Shown here piece by piece: positions 25,458 to 35,982 of a stretch of 64,000 nucleotides of DNA. Source of the stretch: Natronococcus sp. CG52 (GTDB lineage: Archaea; Halobacteriota; Halobacteria; Halobacteriales; Natrialbaceae). A program made the position numbers and the translations under genes. The stretch covers positions 1,922,001 through 1,986,000 of the forward strand of contig NZ_CP099391.1 of the NCBI RefSeq assembly GCF_023913515.1. Reading direction: 5' to 3'. A model generated the notes under the pieces. It was given only the letters and a program-made list of their open reading frames with translations, had not been told where the DNA came from and ran no database searches. Within the stretch, counting starts at the first letter, position 1. Each line of letters begins with the position of its first letter.

Positions 25458-27740
25458 ATGGCTGATCAGGAACTCGCCCGAGACCTCGGATTCCTCGAGG
25501 CGTACACCCTCGGGCTCGGAACGATGATCGGTGCGGGGATCTTCGTCCTGCCAGGGATCGTCGCCGAGAGCGCCGGTCCCGCGAGCATGATCTCGTTTAT
25601 AATTGGTGGCATCGTCGCCCTGCTCGCGGCCCTCTCGCTTTCGGAGCTGGCAACCGGGATGCCGAAAGCCGGCGGGAGCTACTACTACGTCAATCACGCG
25701 CTCGGGAGCTTCTTTGGAACGATCGTCGGCTGGGGGATGTGGGCCGGATTGATGTTCGCGACCGCGTTCTACATGCTCGGCTTCGGGCAGTATCTGCTCA
25801 ATCAGCCGTCAGACGCCCTCACTGTCATCCTCGCCGGACTGGTGATGGCTTCGCTCCTCGTGGGGATCAACTACCGCGGGGTCAAGGAAACGGGATCGTT
25901 ACAGAACATCATCGTGATCCTACTCGTCGGCCTCATCACCCTCTTTATCGCCGTCGGACTCACGAACATCGACACGAGCCTGCTCGACCCGTTCGTCCGA
26001 GAGGGTGAAGGATGGCCGGTTGTCGCGGCAACGGCGGGGACCGTGTTCGTCACGTTCATCGGCTTCGAAGTGATCGCGACCAGCGCCGAAGAGATCAAAG
26101 ACCCCGGTCGAAACCTCCCGCTCTCGATGATCGCCGCGGTCGTCACGCCGACGATCCTCTACGTTCTCGTGATGCTCGTCAGCACGGGCACGCTTCCGGT
26201 GCCGGAACTGGCCGCATCGGACGTGCCGGTTGCCGACGTCGCCGCCGAAGCGGCCGGGCAGTTCGGAGAGATCGCCATCGGCGAGTACACCCTCGAGCTC
26301 GCCACGATCGGCTCGCTCGTGATGATCACCGGCGCGATTCTGGCGACTATCTCCTCGGCGAACGCGTCGATTCTCTCGGCTGCGCGAGTCAACTTCGCCA
26401 TGGGCCGCGATCAGATCCTTACCAACTGGCTCAACGTGATTCACGATCGGTACCGGACGCCCTATCGAGCGATCCTCGCGACGGGTGCCGTTATCCTCGT
26501 ACTTATCGCCAGTCCGCTACCGATCGATACGCTCGCCGACGTCGCGAGCTTCATGTTCCTTATCACGTACGCGCTCGTTCACGCGGCGGTCATCGTCTTG
26601 CGGCGTGCGGATCCGGACGAGTACGATCCGGATTTCCGGATCCCGTCCGCGTTGTACCCGATCGTTCCGATCCTCGGCTTTCTGACCTGTCTCGGCGTCA
26701 TGGGCCAGATGCAGTGGCAGGTACAGGGGATCGGCCTCCTGATCGTCCTCGTCGGGATCGGCTGGTACGCGTTCTACTCGAAGGAGAAGGCAATTTCGAC
26801 GACGCTTATCGGTGAAGCCGTCGCTCCCACCGGCGAGACGCACGAGGACGAAGACGTCTATCGTGTCGTCGTCCCGGTCTCGAATCCCCAGACGGAACGT
26901 CCGCTGATCAAGTACGCCGCGGCGAGCGCGGCCGCCGAGGAGGAGCGCGCCGAACTCGTCGCCGTCAACGTTATTGAGGTCCCGCCGCAGATGTCTCCCG
27001 CCCAGATCGAGTTCGAAGAGGAGCGCGTCGAGAATCAGCGCGCACTCCTCGAGAACGCCCGCGATATCGCTACGGATCTGGACATCCCGGTCAGAACGCG
27101 CGCAATTGTCGGTCGAAACGCCGGCGACTCGATCCTATCGGTGCTCGAGGAAGAACGCGCAGATCACGTGCTACTGGGCTGGTCCGGGGAACGACGCCGT
27201 CGTGACGTCCTCTTTGGCACGACGATCGATCCGCTGCTCGAGCGGGCGCCGTGCGAGGTGACGCTGGTCAAGGATCCAACCGTCACTCCCGATCGGATCG
27301 TCACGCTCGCCGGCGAAGGTCCACACGCCATTGCGTCAGCGAAACGCGCCGGCGAGATACAACGTACGTTCTCCGGAACGACGCTGACCTTACTGAACGT
27401 CCAGCCTGAACCGGACGATGGTGAGTCCGAAATCGATCCGTCCGCCGTCGGCCACGAAACGATCACGGACGTCGCGACCGGAGCGGGACTCGAGGAGGAC
27501 GAGTACGACCCACGCGTGATCGTCAGCGACGACGTCCGAGAGACGCTCATCGACGCAGTGACGGAGTACGATACGATCTGCATCGGTGCAACGGGCACGA
27601 GTACGGTGGCACAGGCACTTTACGGTTCCATCCCACAGACGATCGTTCAAGAGAGTCGCGGTACAGTCGTGATGGCCCGCGGCGAGAACAGGGCTCCACG
27701 AACGTTCCGACAGGCGCTCGTCCAGCGATTGAGCGGATAG
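25458..27740 (+). CDS. APC-family permease with two C-terminal universal stress domains
   Basis: The protein of 760 residues has an APC/CAT-type membrane part (residues about 1-430, about 12 helices, first motif GLGTMIGAGIFVLPGI). Two Usp domains follow: one from about 440 (YRVVVPVSNPQTERPL to VTLVKD) and one from about 605 to 750 (ICIGATGTSTVAQALYGS). The ATG at 25458 (MADQELARDLGF) is preferred to a GTG four codons upstream. Such fusions are annotated as amino-acid permeases; the Usp part probably binds nucleotide and gates transport. The substrate is not known, and potassium should be considered given its neighbours. Confidence 0.88.
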   Translation: MADQELARDLGFLEAYTLGLGTMIGAGIFVLPGIVAESAGPASMISFIIGGIVALLAALSLSELATGMPKAGGSYYYVNHALGSFFGTIVGWGMWAGLMFATAFYMLGFGQYLLNQPSDALTVILAGLVMASLLVGINYRGVKETGSLQNIIVILLVGLITLFIAVGLTNIDTSLLDPFVREGEGWPVVAATAGTVFVTFIGFEVIATSAEEIKDPGRNLPLSMIAAVVTPTILYVLVMLVSTGTLPVPELAASDVPVADVAAEAAGQFGEIAIGEYTLELATIGSLVMITGAILATISSANASILSAARVNFAMGRDQILTNWLNVIHDRYRTPYRAILATGAVILVLIASPLPIDTLADVASFMFLITYALVHAAVIVLRRADPDEYDPDFRIPSALYPIVPILGFLTCLGVMGQMQWQVQGIGLLIVLVGIGWYAFYSKEKAISTTLIGEAVAPTGETHEDEDVYRVVVPVSNPQTERPLIKYAAASAAAEEERAELVAVNVIEVPPQMSPAQIEFEEERVENQRALLENARDIATDLDIPVRTRAIVGRNAGDSILSVLEEERADHVLLGWSGERRRRDVLFGTTIDPLLERAPCEVTLVKDPTVTPDRIVTLAGEGPHAIASAKRAGEIQRTFSGTTLTLLNVQPEPDDGESEIDPSAVGHETITDVATGAGLEEDEYDPRVIVSDDVRETLIDAVTEYDTICIGATGTSTVAQALYGSIPQTIVQESRGTVVMARGENRAPRTFRQALVQRLSG

Positions 27741-28048
27741 CCGAACTCGCTCCGAAGCGCACGCTTTCGACCAACGGACGGCGAGCGGGAAACACGCGCC
27801 GGCTGCCGATCGTCAGGCTACTTCTGAGGGACAGTCCTCGGGATTTCCCAGTGAGGGGTTCGATCGTCCCCGCCTATCCCCAGCGAAGGACAGGGTCTCT
27901 CACGTCCGTCAGTGAAGTCGGTAGCAACCACTCGCCGGGCGATAGCCTCGCGGTTCGACCGAAGTGAGGTCCACGCGAGGAGTACCGGTCGTCGCGTTCG
28001 AGCGTGGATCGATCGTCCAGAGCGGGGTGTCGACCGAAGAGTCCCGGA
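27741..28048. other. Intergenic region between convergent permease and trkH genes
   Basis: About 308 bases between two convergent genes. I see no gene-like frame and no clear tRNA or repeat. Confidence 0.4.
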
Positions 28049-29566
28049 TCAGGACTTCCAGTACGCTGGCAGCAACAGCACGAGCACGGGGATGATCTCG
28101 ATCCGTCCGATCCACATCATGATCACCATGACCGCACGAGTGGTGACGGGGAACCCGGCGTAGTTGTCCATCGGGCCGGCCATGCCGAACGCGGGGCCGA
28201 TATTGAGGAAGATCGACGCGGCGGCCCCCAGCGCCTCGAACTCGGTGACGCCCGTCCCGGCTCGAGCGGCATCGACGACGATGAGAATCGTCAGGAAAAA
28301 GAAGATGACGATCGCGAGCATCACGTAGGAGAAGATGTCGTTGATCGTCTCCTCGTCGACGACGCCGTCACCCAGCCGGACCGGCTGAACTGCCGTCGGG
28401 TGAATCGACGTGAAGAAGTTGCGGTACAGTCCCTTTAGGATCACGAGCCAGCGGAGCGTCTTGATGGAACAGGTCGTACTGCCGGCCATCCCGCCGAGGA
28501 ACATACACAGAAAGAGAACGTGTTTGGCGCCCGGCGTCCAGAGGTCGAAGTTGGTCGAGGCGTACCCCGTCGTCGTTACCAGCGAGACGACGTTGAAAAA
28601 GCCGTGTCTGATCGTCTCCTCGAGCCCCCTGTTGATCTCGGGATCGAGTCCGATGATGAACGAGACGATCACGCTGAAGAACGCGATGACGCCGAGATAG
28701 AAGCGGAACTCTTCGGATTCGAACGGCCGGCTGAAGTCGCCCTGGGTGATGTAGTACAGCAACACGAAATTAGTCGCTCCGAGGATCATGAAGGGTATGA
28801 CAGCCCACTGAACGATGGGCTCGAACGCGCCGATGCTCTGGGGCTCGGGGGAAAACCCGGCGGTCGAGACGCTCGTGAGCGCGTGGGCGGCGGCGTTGAA
28901 GAGATCCATGTTGGGGGCGAGACCGACGAGGTGAAGCAAGTAGAACGTCGCTGCCGCGAGCAGGGTGAGACCGACGTACAGTCCCCAGATGAGTCGGGCG
29001 GTGCTCTCGATCTGCGGGGTCAGCTTGGTCACGTTCCTGGTCTGCGTTTCTGTCTCCATCAGCTGTGCACCACCGACCATCAGATTCGACAGCAACCCGA
29101 TCGCGACGATCAGGATGCCGAGTCCGCCGAGCCACTGCAGTAGCTGCCGCCAGAGCAGGATCGCTCGTGACTGGTTCTCGAAGTCCCACTCGTTCATCAC
29201 CGTCGCACCCGTCGTCGTGAGTCCGCTCATGCCCTCGAACAGCGCGTTGATGAGGCTGTAAAACGCGGAGCTGGGACCGGCAGCGAGGCCAGCCAGGTAG
29301 AACGGGATCGCACCGATGACGGCGACGCTGAGCCAGGTCAGCGCGACCATCAGGAACCCCTCGCGCTGGCCGAGTTCGCGGTCGTCGCTCAGCAACTCGA
29401 GTGCGCCCCCCAGTACGGCCGTGATGACGACCGCGACGGCGAACGGGATGATAGCGTCGCCGTCGAACACGGCCAGGACGAGCGGGACGGCGAGCGGCAC
29501 CGCGAGCCACTTCAGAACCGTTCCCGTCAGGCTACAGCTCGAGCGCCAGTCGACGCGGATCCTCAT
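28049..29566 (-). CDS. trkH: TrkH-type potassium transporter, paralogue 1
   Basis: The 505-residue membrane protein has the four-fold TrkH/KtrB repeat. The selectivity-filter loops are readable: GLTTTGATVM, SVSTAGFSPEP, VTTTGYASTNF and GGMAGSTTCSIK. The last loop departs from the usual GSTxGGxK (Cys-Ser in place of Gly-Gly). It imports potassium with sodium or protons and needs a TrkA partner. No trkA gene is directly adjacent; the nearest is at 32854. The start resembles paralogue 2 (MRIRVDWR versus MRWRVDWR). Confidence 0.93.
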   Translation of the reverse strand: MRIRVDWRSSCSLTGTVLKWLAVPLAVPLVLAVFDGDAIIPFAVAVVITAVLGGALELLSDDRELGQREGFLMVALTWLSVAVIGAIPFYLAGLAAGPSSAFYSLINALFEGMSGLTTTGATVMNEWDFENQSRAILLWRQLLQWLGGLGILIVAIGLLSNLMVGGAQLMETETQTRNVTKLTPQIESTARLIWGLYVGLTLLAAATFYLLHLVGLAPNMDLFNAAAHALTSVSTAGFSPEPQSIGAFEPIVQWAVIPFMILGATNFVLLYYITQGDFSRPFESEEFRFYLGVIAFFSVIVSFIIGLDPEINRGLEETIRHGFFNVVSLVTTTGYASTNFDLWTPGAKHVLFLCMFLGGMAGSTTCSIKTLRWLVILKGLYRNFFTSIHPTAVQPVRLGDGVVDEETINDIFSYVMLAIVIFFFLTILIVVDAARAGTGVTEFEALGAAASIFLNIGPAFGMAGPMDNYAGFPVTTRAVMVIMMWIGRIEIIPVLVLLLPAYWKS

Positions 29567-29739
29567 CGAGTGCTCCGAGGTGTGCCGTCCGGGAAGATAA
29601 TCGGTTCGGAACTGATCCCGCCGATGCTCGCGACTCTCCGATTCTCGTCACGCGCTGGCGATCCATCGCTCGCCCCGCCCGAGTCGCGTGGCGTTCGCCT
29701 TCGAGCCGACACGGGAAACGCAGCGAACGTCTCAACGGA

Positions 29740-32055
29740 CTACTCGGCGTTCTGTAACCCGATCAGCCGTTCTCGGAGCGACCGGCTGGTCGGTCGTTCC
29801 GCCAGAAGGACGGAACACTCGACGTCGTTAATGACGTCGTAGGCGAGCGAGCCGCGGACGAGCCGCGAGAGGAGACCCCGTTCGGTCGCGCCGATGATGA
29901 CCAGCGAGTGGTCCCGCGCGGCGGTTGCGATCGCGCCCTCGACGTCGCCGGACGTGTCGATCCGGATCGCCGCGTCCTCGAGGCCGTGATCCGCGGCCCA
30001 CTCGGTCAGGAACCTCTCGCCTTCGGCCTCCTCCGTCGGGTCGTCGACCGCGTGCAGGAGCGTGACCTCGGAACCGAGCTGGTCGCGGAGGTACGTGGCG
30101 ATCTCGGCGCTCAGATCGGAGTCGGGACCGCCGGCCGTCGGGACCAGCACGCGATCGGTCTCCAGCCCCCGGTCCTTGAGAACGAGGAAGTCACAGGGGA
30201 GGTCGTGGGTCAGCTCCTCGAGCGGACGCTCCGCGCGGCCGGCGGACCACGGTCTGTCCGCCCCCCAGCCCATGACGACCTTGTCGGCTTCCTCGCGGCG
30301 GGCCACGTCGAACACTTCCTCGAACGAGCGGTGGGAGACGATCGTTCTGACGTCGACGGGGACGTCCATCGTCTCCGTGCTCTCGCGGACGTTTTCCATC
30401 AGCTGCTGGGACTCCTCGTCGATTCGTCGGACGTGTTCCGATCCCTCCGAGAGCGGCGTCTGATCGGGGACTTCGACGATGTGGACGGCCTGAACGCGGC
30501 CGTCGTTGGCCTTCGCGAACACGCTCGCCAGCGAGAGGAGAGTGGATTCGGTCCGGGGGTTCGATACCGGCACCAGTACCGTGTACTCGCTGCCGCCGGA
30601 CGGACGCGCGACCGTCGCCGCCGAAACTGCGGCGTCGGGCATCTCCTCGGACCGCGAGAGGATGTAGTGGCTCAGTACGCCTTCCCGCTCGGTCTCGTGG
30701 CGAGCGTAGACGCCGTACCAGATAATTGCACCCGCGACGAACAGCATGCCCAGCGCGATCTCGATCCGCTCCATGAACCCGATCAACCCGAGCGAGAGGA
30801 CGACCCCGAGCATGGGCGTGATCGGATACAACGGGACGGTGAAGTCGGGGTCGTATTCGGGGACGTCCGCCTCCCGGAAGACGATCAGCGCCGCGTTGAT
30901 CAGCGCGTAGACAACGAGGTGAAGGACGCTAGCTGCCTTTGCCAGTACTTCGATGTCGCCCCCGAGAACGGCGATGAAGACGATGATCATCAGCCCGGTG
31001 ACGGCGATCGACCGGTACGGCGTGGCGAACCGCGGGTGGATCTCGTTCAGCCAGTCGGTGACGATCTTGTCCCGACCCATCGCGAAGTTGATCCGCGCGG
31101 AGGCGAGGATCGACGCGTTGGCGCTCGAGGCGGTCGCCAGAAGTGCCGCGAGCGTGATCGACGTCACACCGATTACGCCGAGGTTCCCCTCGAAGATGAC
31201 GTTCGCGACGTCGGACATGGGCGTGCTCTCGCTGATCGAGTCGTACGGGATGATCCCGACCATCAGGCCGACGAGGATCGAGTAGATGACCATTACGATG
31301 GCGACGCTGCCGATGATGGCTATCGGAAGGTTCCGGCCCGGATTCTTGAGTTCCTCGCCGATGGTCGCGATCTTCGCATATCCCAGGTACGAGACGAACA
31401 CGAGCGCGGCACCGGGGAGGATCGCCCCGGTCCCCTCAGGCGTGAGTCCGTCGGTCGTGACCGTTCCCCAGTCGAACGAGAAGAATCCGACGATGGCGAA
31501 GACCGTAAGAATTCCCAGGAGGATCGTGACGATGACCGTCTGGACGCCGCCGGTCTCTTTCGCACCGATGTAGTTGACGCCGACGAATACGATGCCCGCC
31601 AGCAACGCGCCAATCTGGATATCGGAGAGAATGAACGGGCCGAGAACGATCGTCGGGAGCAGTTCTATCGAGCCGAGCAGCGGGATCGTAACGACGACAC
31701 CGCCGAGTAGCGTCGCGAGGTAGCCGCCGAAGCCGATGCAGTAGAAGGCGCTTGCGAACGCGAGTCCCATCCAGTCCCCCATGCCAGAGATCGAACCGAA
31801 GAGAGGACCGAGTCCCCGATTGATGTAGTAGTACGCGCCACCTGCTTTCGGCATCGCAGTCCCGAGTTCGCTCACCGAGAGCGCGTTGACCATCGCGATA
31901 CTTCCGCCGATGATGAACGACACTACGACTGCGGGCCCCGCTTCGGCCGCGGCGACGCCGGGGAGAACGAAGATCCCGGCGCCGATCATCGTCCCAATCC
32001 CGACTGCGAGCGCCGAAACCAGGCCCAGGTCCTTGGCGAGTTCCTCGTCACTCAT
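29740..32055 (-). CDS. APC-family permease with two C-terminal universal stress domains, paralogue 2
   Basis: The 771-residue protein is a paralogue of the one at 25458. About 12 membrane helices come first (GIGTMIGAGIFVLPGVAAAE), then two Usp domains starting near residues 487 and 640. The second has a full nucleotide-binding pattern (IIGATERGLLSRLVRGS) and the first a modified one. It would transport an amino acid or other cation/solute under nucleotide control. The permease part ends in several charged residues (YARHETEREG) before the Usp part. Confidence 0.88.
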   Translation of the reverse strand: MSDEELAKDLGLVSALAVGIGTMIGAGIFVLPGVAAAEAGPAVVVSFIIGGSIAMVNALSVSELGTAMPKAGGAYYYINRGLGPLFGSISGMGDWMGLAFASAFYCIGFGGYLATLLGGVVVTIPLLGSIELLPTIVLGPFILSDIQIGALLAGIVFVGVNYIGAKETGGVQTVIVTILLGILTVFAIVGFFSFDWGTVTTDGLTPEGTGAILPGAALVFVSYLGYAKIATIGEELKNPGRNLPIAIIGSVAIVMVIYSILVGLMVGIIPYDSISESTPMSDVANVIFEGNLGVIGVTSITLAALLATASSANASILASARINFAMGRDKIVTDWLNEIHPRFATPYRSIAVTGLMIIVFIAVLGGDIEVLAKAASVLHLVVYALINAALIVFREADVPEYDPDFTVPLYPITPMLGVVLSLGLIGFMERIEIALGMLFVAGAIIWYGVYARHETEREGVLSHYILSRSEEMPDAAVSAATVARPSGGSEYTVLVPVSNPRTESTLLSLASVFAKANDGRVQAVHIVEVPDQTPLSEGSEHVRRIDEESQQLMENVRESTETMDVPVDVRTIVSHRSFEEVFDVARREEADKVVMGWGADRPWSAGRAERPLEELTHDLPCDFLVLKDRGLETDRVLVPTAGGPDSDLSAEIATYLRDQLGSEVTLLHAVDDPTEEAEGERFLTEWAADHGLEDAAIRIDTSGDVEGAIATAARDHSLVIIGATERGLLSRLVRGSLAYDVINDVECSVLLAERPTSRSLRERLIGLQNAE

Positions 32056-32342
32056 CCGTCGTCCCTCCCCGGCCGTCGCCGAGTGGCGCGTCTCGCACGG
32101 CGAACCGATGCCCTCGCCGCTCGGTCCACCCGCGCGAAATCGACGTCAATCGCGGTGCGTCTTTGGTCAGAGCGATCGAACCGTCCAGTGTTTTTCCTGC
32201 CCCCAAATCCCTCTTCATCATCCGTCACCAGCGGTATACCAGGAGACGGTTCGAGTCCGGTTCCGTAGAGAAAGTTGCCACTGCGTGAGAAAACCGTCGT
32301 TCATACCCGTGCAAAGAGAGACTCACTCCTTAACTGATTCGA

Positions 32343-32771
32343 TTACTCGTCTCGATGCGGGAGGGACACGACCGGAACAACGGGATCGGTGACGAGTTTC
32401 GACGTCGTATCGCCGGCGAGGAGTTGCACGATCCGGCTGCCGCCGCGTGCGCGGATCGCGACCGCGTCCGCTTTCGCGTCGGTTGCCGCGTCGAACAGCG
32501 CGTCGGCGACGTCCGTCCCGTAGACGGTTCGGGTGTCGACCGAGACCCGATCGCCGAGTTCCGAGTCCACGACCGCGATGAACTCGGCGGCGTCTTCCTG
32601 GCGTTTCCCCAGTGGCGCCTTGTCCATCGCGCCGGCGGCTTTTTCGATCACGTGGACTGCGGTGACCCGCTCTACGTCCTCGAGATACGGCTCGAGTGCG
32701 GCACACGTCGCTCGAGCGTCCTCCTCGGTCGCGACCGGAACGAGGAGGTGGGTGAGTAACGATTTGCTCAT
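32343..32771 (-). CDS. Universal stress protein, degenerate nucleotide loop
   Basis: This 142-residue single Usp domain begins MSKSLLTHLLVPVATEEDAR. Its C-terminal loop reads IRARGGSRIVQLLAGDTTSK, which keeps some glycines but lacks the usual GS/GT pair, so ATP binding may be weak. The ATG at 32771 is preferred to one 24 bases upstream. It lies 82 bases downstream of trkA on the same strand and could be co-transcribed with it. Confidence 0.88.
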   Translation of the reverse strand: MSKSLLTHLLVPVATEEDARATCAALEPYLEDVERVTAVHVIEKAAGAMDKAPLGKRQEDAAEFIAVVDSELGDRVSVDTRTVYGTDVADALFDAATDAKADAVAIRARGGSRIVQLLAGDTTSKLVTDPVVPVVSLPHRDE

Positions 32772-32853
32772 ACCGTACGTTTCTGACCGACGCACTTAAG
32801 ATTCGATACCGGACCGTGGGCCGGCGGGGAGGCTGGACTGCGAAGGAGCGTTC

Positions 32854-34188
32854 TCAGAGAGCGGCCGTGACTTCGTCTAAGAGTTGCGTCTCGGTAAACA
32901 ACACGACGTGATCGCCCGGCTGGATCACGGTTTTTCCGCGCGGGATTACGAGTTCTCCCGCTCGAGAAATCGCTCCGATCACGACGCAATCCGGAAAATC
33001 GTCTATGGCGTCGACGATTTCGCGTCCGGCCAGCGCGCTATCGCGGCTGATTTCGATCTCCAGGACCTCCGCTCGGTCGTGTTCGAGCATTGCGATCTTC
33101 TCCATCTGGTCGGCGCGGGTAAACCGGATGATTTCCTCCGCCGTCTCTTCCCGGGGGCTGATCGCTACGCTGACACCGACGGTTTCGAATAGCTCAGCGT
33201 ATTCGACGGTTTCGATCACCGCGACGGTCCGTTCGACGCCGATTTCGCGGGCCAGCATCGAGACCAGGAGGTTTCGCTCGTCGCTATCGAGTGCCGCGAT
33301 CACCATGTCCGCTTCGTCGACGTGCTCGCGTTGGAGAAAGTCCGTATCGGTAGCGTCACTCTCCCAGACGGACGTGTTCGGGAGGTCTTCGGCGAGTTCA
33401 CGCGCTCGGTCGTGGTCCCGCTCGATCAGGTTCGGGTGGTAGCCGTGCTCTTCGAATACGCGTGCGGTCTGGAATCCAATTTCGCTGCCCCCAATAATGA
33501 CGACGTCGTCGATCTTGTTATTTTCGTGAATTACGATATCGTTCGCAAACTGCTCGACCGAGCTGGAGCTTCCGATGACGACCACGCGGTCGGTTAGTTT
33601 GATAACGGTATCCCCACGCGGGATGATCAGTTCGTCGTCCCGGAAGAGCGCGGCGAACGTCAGTGAGTCGTATCGGTCGGCTTCCTGGACGGTCTGGTTC
33701 GCGACCGGACTCTCCGGACCGATTTCGAACTCAGCCATCCGAACGAGACCGCCAGTGAACGTATTGACGTCGTGGGCGCCGGGGAACCCGGAAATACGGA
33801 AGATCGCCTCCGCCGTCAGGAGGTCCGAACTCACCATGAAATCGACGCCGTAGGCCCCGCTAGATCCTTGCCAGGTCGTGAGGAGCTTCTGCTGTTTGAC
33901 TCGGGCGATAGTGAACACGTCACCGGTGGTCTTCGCGGTTCCACACGTGACGATGTTCGTCTCGTCGATGTCGGTGGACGCGATCAGCAACTCCGCCTTC
34001 TCGATTCCGGCCTCCCGAAGGGAGTCGAGATCGGTGCCGTCACCCTGAATCACCATCGCGTCCAGCGAATAGGTGAGGTCCTCTACAATCTCCTCGTCTT
34101 GCTCGATGACGACCACGTCGTGGGTCTCGACGAGATCCCTGGCGATCGATCGCCCGACCTCGCCCGCTCCGACGATGATTACGCGCAT
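32854..34188 (-). CDS. trkA: TrkA potassium-uptake regulator with two RCK units
   Basis: The 444-residue cytosolic protein has two RCK_N + RCK_C units. The first Rossmann motif is VGAGEVGRSIARDL (residues 5-18) and the second is IIGGSEIGFQTARVFEE near residue 233. The RCK_C parts end with VIKLTDRVVVIGS and TVIQPGDHVVLFTE. It binds NAD(H)/ATP and gates TrkH. The divergent neighbour at 34364 is a TrkH, the natural partner. The region 34189-34363 between them presumably holds both promoters. Confidence 0.95.
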   Translation of the reverse strand: MRVIIVGAGEVGRSIARDLVETHDVVVIEQDEEIVEDLTYSLDAMVIQGDGTDLDSLREAGIEKAELLIASTDIDETNIVTCGTAKTTGDVFTIARVKQQKLLTTWQGSSGAYGVDFMVSSDLLTAEAIFRISGFPGAHDVNTFTGGLVRMAEFEIGPESPVANQTVQEADRYDSLTFAALFRDDELIIPRGDTVIKLTDRVVVIGSSSSVEQFANDIVIHENNKIDDVVIIGGSEIGFQTARVFEEHGYHPNLIERDHDRARELAEDLPNTSVWESDATDTDFLQREHVDEADMVIAALDSDERNLLVSMLAREIGVERTVAVIETVEYAELFETVGVSVAISPREETAEEIIRFTRADQMEKIAMLEHDRAEVLEIEISRDSALAGREIVDAIDDFPDCVVIGAISRAGELVIPRGKTVIQPGDHVVLFTETQLLDEVTAAL

Positions 34189-34363
34189 CCGAATCCCTCT
34201 CGTTCCATTCTGACGAGAGTTGCGGACGAACCGCGAAATGTGTTACGGAGACCTCCGGCACCTCCGTCCAAATCTGGTTTCTTCATCGTTGCATCCTTTT
34301 CGGTGATTTCTTATCAGGTGGCCGTTTGCGCATTTCTATGGACAGTACGTGGTGTCTCGATCC

Positions 34364-35899
34364 ATGAGATGGCGGGTTGACTGGCGGGCAGGTGTCAGCC
34401 TCGTCGGGACCGTCATTAAATATCTCGCCCTGACGATGTTCGTTCCACTAACTGTCGCCGTCATCTACTGGGAAGACGTCTGGGTTTTCGTCGCGTCTAT
34501 CCTGATCGCGGTTGCTATCGGTCTGTCTCTCGAGCGTCTCGACCCGGACCCGGACCTCGGACCGGAGGAGGCGTTGCTCCTGGTTTCGCTGTCGTGGTTC
34601 GCCGCCGCGCTCATCGGGATGATTCCGTTCATGCTCGCCGGGTACGGGACTGGGTCGACGCTTGCACACCCGGTCAATGCCCTCTTCGAGTCGATGAGCG
34701 GCTTTACCACGACCGGGGCGACTGTCATGGGCGAGATCAGTTTCGAGCGCCACTCGCACGCGCTGTTGATGTGGCGCCAGCTCACGCAGTGGCTCGGCGG
34801 GATGGGGATTATTGTCCTGATGATAGCCATCCTTCCCGAACTCGCAGTCAACGGTGCGCAGTTGATGCAGACGGAGGCCCCCGGTCCCGAGCTACAGAAG
34901 CTCACGCCAAAAATCGCGGAAACGGCGCGAGCGCTCTGGCTCGTCTACTTCGGGTTCACGGTGGTGTATATCTGTCTGCTGTACGGCCTTCACCTGGCCG
35001 GGTTTGCGCCGAATATGGACTTCTACAACGCCGTCGCACACGGCTTTACGACCTTACCGACCGGCGGCTTCTCTCCACAGGCCGACAGTATCGCCGCGTT
35101 CTCGGCTGCGGTTCAGTGGGTCGTCATCCCGTTCATGGTGATCGCCGGCGTGAACTTCGCCCTGTTCTGGCACGCGTTCCGGGGCGAGTTCCGCGAACTC
35201 ACCCACGACACGGAGTTCCGGGCCTACACCGGTGCGATAGCGGTTTTGATCGCGATACTGTCGGTGCTGCTGGCCCGTGGCGCAGCGCCCGTCCTCGAGA
35301 TCGGTGGCGCGACCGAGGGGCTGACCGAAAACACGATCCGCCAAGCTGCGTTCCAGATCGGCGCGTTGCTGAATTCGACCGGATACGCGACGAGTGACTT
35401 CGCGCAGTGGAGCACGAACGCACAGATGGTCCTCCTGTTCGCGATGTTTATCGGCGGGTCAGCCGGATCGACCGGTGGCGGAATCAAGGTCATCCGATGG
35501 CTGGTGGTTCTCAAGGCGATTCGACGGGAACTCTTCGTGTCTGCACATCCGGAGGCAGTCCGACCGGTACGTCTCGCTGGCCACGTCATCGACGAGGATG
35601 CCATTCGCGGGATCTTCGCGTTCACCCTCCTCTACCTGCTGCTGTTCGCGGGATCCGCCGTGTTTATCGCCGTCGACTCGGCGCGGATCGGGTACGACTT
35701 GAGCGCGCTCGAGGCGATCAGTGCATCGCTGGCGACCATCGGGAACATCGGACCTGGCTTCGGGTCACTCGGCCCGTTCGGAAGCTATCTCGAGTTCTCC
35801 AATACGTCCAAACTGCTCATGACATTCCTGATGTGGGTTGGCCGGCTCGAGATCGTCCCGGTCCTCGCCCTGTTCATCAGCGGCCTGGACCGGTCCTGA
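34364..35899 (+). CDS. trkH: TrkH-type potassium transporter, paralogue 2
   Basis: The 511-residue protein shows all four TrkH filter loops (GFTTTGATVM, TLPTGGFSPQA, LLNSTGYATSDF and GGSAGSTGGGIK) and the conserved end WVGRLEIVPVLALF. The ATG at 34364 (MRWRVDWRAGVSL) is chosen over a GTG 15 bases upstream because it aligns with paralogue 1. It is divergent from the two-unit TrkA and is likely to form a complex with it. Confidence 0.94.
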   Translation: MRWRVDWRAGVSLVGTVIKYLALTMFVPLTVAVIYWEDVWVFVASILIAVAIGLSLERLDPDPDLGPEEALLLVSLSWFAAALIGMIPFMLAGYGTGSTLAHPVNALFESMSGFTTTGATVMGEISFERHSHALLMWRQLTQWLGGMGIIVLMIAILPELAVNGAQLMQTEAPGPELQKLTPKIAETARALWLVYFGFTVVYICLLYGLHLAGFAPNMDFYNAVAHGFTTLPTGGFSPQADSIAAFSAAVQWVVIPFMVIAGVNFALFWHAFRGEFRELTHDTEFRAYTGAIAVLIAILSVLLARGAAPVLEIGGATEGLTENTIRQAAFQIGALLNSTGYATSDFAQWSTNAQMVLLFAMFIGGSAGSTGGGIKVIRWLVVLKAIRRELFVSAHPEAVRPVRLAGHVIDEDAIRGIFAFTLLYLLLFAGSAVFIAVDSARIGYDLSALEAISASLATIGNIGPGFGSLGPFGSYLEFSNTSKLLMTFLMWVGRLEIVPVLALFISGLDRS

Positions 35900-35982
35900 C
35901 TCGAGGTTCTGTTTCTGGAAACGGTCGTCACCGGCCCGGGTCGCCGGGATGCCGTCCTCTCTGGTTCCGAGAGGTCGAGCGA

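Noticed and set aside
29908-31710. 600-codon plus-strand frame opposite the second APC-Usp permease
   Set aside because: Highly charged Arg/Asp translation without motifs, fully explained as the antisense of a real membrane-protein gene.
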